A stretch of 64,000 nucleotides of DNA from Phymorhynchus buccinoides (taxonomy: Eukaryota > Mollusca > Gastropoda > Neogastropoda > Raphitomidae): positions 26,639,952 through 26,703,951 of the forward strand of contig CM065704.1 in assembly GCA_017654935.2 (NCBI GenBank), in the 5' to 3' direction. Below, in pieces: positions 61,834 to 64,000 of the stretch. Made by a program: the position numbers and the translations under genes. The notes under the pieces are model-generated. The model ran no database searches. It was not told the DNA's origin and was given only the letters and a program-made list of their open reading frames with translations. Position 1 is the first letter of the stretch; each line of letters begins with the position of its first letter.

Positions 61834-62450
61834 ACGTGATGAACGTAATATAAATTGTGAGACGAGACTTCGCTCGTCGAAAATGTTAACGTCATGAAAC
61901 TATGTGTGTGCGTCCTTCAGTTCAACCAAGTTACTTATATAGACATTACACATTTGTCCACATGCACATACCGAGAGACAGGGGTGTTGAGCTCGAAACC
62001 CCCGAAAAATGTGGATACACCGCAATCTTGCCAATGACATCGCCATGCTTACCAATCTCGTCCAAAGCTATCGGCACGTGATTTGTGCATAAATAGTGTT
62101 ACTGCGACTGCGAGGCTATACGCACTGACACTTGAATGAAAACATAAATACTGTAAAGTACCGTGTATACCACCCCCACCCCCACCGTGCACGAAAATGG
62201 CCAAAAGTGGGAGGGGGGGGGGGGGGGGGGGGTGCGTTTATTAGGTAAGTACCCATCTGCATGACCATTTTCTCAAAAGCCTGGGTGAGTGTTTACAAGG
62301 TCAAGGCTATTTATTATATTATACAAATATTATAGTATAATCGTACACGGAAACCACGTACGTGAATAAGTAAAAGAAAGAAGGAAAAATAAGCGGATGA
62401 CTATCCTTGAGGAAACGTTCCGCGTATATCTGTACACAGCCTAACACATG
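61834..62450. other. no gene; homopolymer patch
   Basis: A C-rich stretch and a G run at 62166-62232. No exon recognised, including none that would fit the missing first exon of CISD3. Confidence 0.45.
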
Positions 62451-62454
62451 ACTG

Positions 62455-62455
<1 letters not shown>

Positions 62456-62526
<71 letters not shown>
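62456..62526. repeat. (CT)n microsatellite
   Basis: About 34 uninterrupted CT units, followed by GT-rich alternating sequence to 62615. Confidence 0.97.
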
Positions 62527-62529
<3 letters not shown>

Positions 62530-62697
62530 GGGCATACTGTGTGCGTGTGCGTGTGCGCGCGCGTGTGTATGTCTGTGTGTGTGCATGCATGTGTGCACGC
62601 GTGTGAGTGATTGTGTGTGTATGTGTGACAGTCTAGTAAAATAGTAGTATCTGAGCATGAGAGAGAGCCTTATTCTTATCTCTATGACTAGTATGAG

Positions 62698-62750
<53 letters not shown>
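62698..62750. repeat. (CA)n microsatellite
   Basis: About 25 uninterrupted CA units. Confidence 0.97.
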
Positions 62751-62751
<1 letters not shown>

Positions 62752-62861
62752 GCACACATGTACATAGGACTATATATGAGGTTCATCTTAGTCAGCCACA
62801 CGGATAATAGGATGAAAGACAGCGGGGAAAAGCCTACCTAGAAATATTTTAAAAAATTAAA

Positions 62862-62915
62862 AGGGGGGGGGGGGGGGGGAGGGGGGGGGGGGGGGGGAGG
62901 GGGGGGGGGGGCGGG
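62862..62915. repeat. poly-G tract
   Basis: Over 50 bases almost all G with two single A interruptions and a C. Such tracts are prone to sequencing error, so length is uncertain. Confidence 0.9.
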
Positions 62916-63107
62916 GTACGAAAAAAAGGGAGGGGGGAGAGAAACTGAGGAACAAGGAAAAAAGGAGGAAAGGAAGGAAAAAAGAAAAGAAAGGTTAAAA
63001 ATGAAGGCGGAAGTGGTGGTGGGCTGCATGATGAGTGAGCAAGATCATAGTGGAGAGCGGATGAATGATTGGGTGTGGTGTGAGAGTTACATAATATATG
63101 TTAATGT

Positions 63108-63693
63108 AAATGTATGTCCCCCCCCCCCCCCCCTGCATTTCTCGGTTAATTGTATTTTTCCGTTTTTGCCTTTCTTGCCATACATAAAGCTGTATTTTAA
63201 GAACATTTTCAGCTAATTCTCTTTTTGGAATACTAACCCTAACCCTAGCCCTAACCCTACCCCCCACTATGTACTGCAGTACACCGCAATTTGTCACAGT
63301 TGTGGTTCGTTGCGTTTTCCCGTCTTATAGGGTGGGGGGTAGGGTTAAGGTTAGGGCTAGGGTTAGGGATAGGGTTAGTATTCCAAAAAGGTTATTAGCT
63401 AAAAAGGTTGGATGGAAGTTCAGTTTAACGTCGCGTATCGGCTTTCGCCATGTACGACGGGCTGAACAAACCAACCATGGTATAAACAAAAAATTATGTT
63501 CCTGAATCACTGTCTTAGCCAAAAGGCCGAGAAGCGATCAGGATTATTTTTCGAATGAAAAATTAAAAAGGTTCCTAAAATACAGCTTTATGTATGGTAA
63601 GAAAGGCAAAAACGGAAAAATACAATTAACCGAGAAATGTTGGGGGGGGGGGGGGGGGGGGGGGGGGGATTGGCACATCTTGACCTTTACCCA
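63108..63693. mobile_element. palindromic MITE with telomere-like arms, copy 2 (split)
   Basis: Left arm from poly-C and TGCATTTCTCGGTTAATTG through AATACTAACCCTAACCC; centre with TATGTACTGCAGTACA; right arm through AGGGTTAGTATTCC to GGCACATCTTGACC. The right arm is interrupted at 63410-63563. Confidence 0.85.
63410..63563 (+). mobile_element. ~155-bp retroposon-like insertion, copy 2
   Basis: GGATGGAAGTTCAGTTTAAC... GAGAAGCGATCAGGA... ending in an A-rich stretch; flanked by TAAAAAGGTT at 63400-63409 and 63564-63573. Removing it restores the arm of the host MITE as seen at 1171-1570. About 95 percent identical by eye to 50895-51030. Confidence 0.87.
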
Positions 63694-63866
63694 TACGGTA
63701 AAGGTTTCCACGTGCATTGTACAATGCCAATGGACAATAAAGAAACTTATGACATGACTTATAAGGTCAAGGTCAAGGCTGTGTACGCTCACTTGCACGC
63801 AGACTTCTGCACACACCGCCATATGATAATGCATACACGCCGCTCTGACTCGCACACTGACAAGCA

Positions 63867-64000
63867 TCAAACAAGCAAGTAAACAAAGAAACTAGCAAAA
63901 CCAGCTACTTGACGTGAACGAATAATAAGAAAAGAAACCCGCATATAGCACCAAACAAGCAAGTAAACAAAGAAACTAGCAAAACCAGCTACTTGACGTG
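63867..64000. repeat. 84-bp tandem repeat running off the window
   Basis: CAAACAAGCAAGTAAACAAA to CAGCTACTTGACGTG occurs at 63867-63916 and again at 63951-64000 without change. More copies may follow beyond the window. Confidence 0.9.

Overview
The window is animal nuclear DNA. It has small phase-matched exons with GT/AG introns, long introns, tRNA-derived SINEs, non-LTR retrotransposon remnants, many MITEs, long microsatellites and short telomere-like (CCCTAA)n tracts. The gene content is bilaterian. The mix of SINEs and MITEs would suit a lophotrochozoan, perhaps a marine mollusc, but that assignment is an inference and was not tested by any search. No prokaryotic-style gene organisation and no CRISPR array were found.

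Three protein-coding genes can be reconstructed. (1) A p24-family cargo receptor (TMED4/TMED9 type) lies on the minus strand, from its start codon at 23010 to stops at 6585 and 2964. Its second coding exon exists in two copies (20256-20371 and 17768-17883), each 116 nt with the same phases. Its terminal exon also exists in two copies (6585-6734 and 2964-3113), each 150 nt and encoding the transmembrane segment and a KKLV tail. Two by two choices would give four 215-residue proteins. (2) COMMD3 lies on the plus strand, complete in eight exons from 23151 to 44779, 195 codons, every junction in phase. (3) CISD3, a mitochondrial CDGSH iron-sulfur protein, lies on the minus strand with its last two coding exons at 55934-56134 and 54039-54230. 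Its first exon was not found and may lie beyond the window. TMED and COMMD3 are head to head, with 140 bp between start codons; COMMD3 and CISD3 are tail to tail.

The rest is repeat-rich. The TMED introns hold minisatellites built from the gene's own exon-intron junctions: 12 copies of the 3' end of exon 4 with its splice donor at 9603-11104, and three extra copies of the 5' end of exon 2a with its acceptor at 20372-20590. COMMD3 intron 4 (30618-41359) holds a recent, nearly identical 3.1-kb tandem duplication (31951-38409), arrays of 221-bp and about 108-bp repeats, and a 5'-truncated LINE. Downstream of COMMD3 (44780-54038) there are only repeats. The right end holds a broken CR1/Jockey-like LINE (57005-61055) interrupted by a DNA transposon with an 8-bp target duplication, nested MITEs and pure microsatellites.

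Mobile elements can often be bounded to the base by target-site duplications. There is a TTAA-terminated (piggyBac-like) group with about eleven copies, a group of CAG-terminated elements with 6-bp duplications, Harbinger-like (TTA), mariner-like (TA), hAT-like (8 bp) and Mutator-like (9 bp) MITEs, and a retroposon of about 155 bp found twice with 10- and 13-bp duplications.
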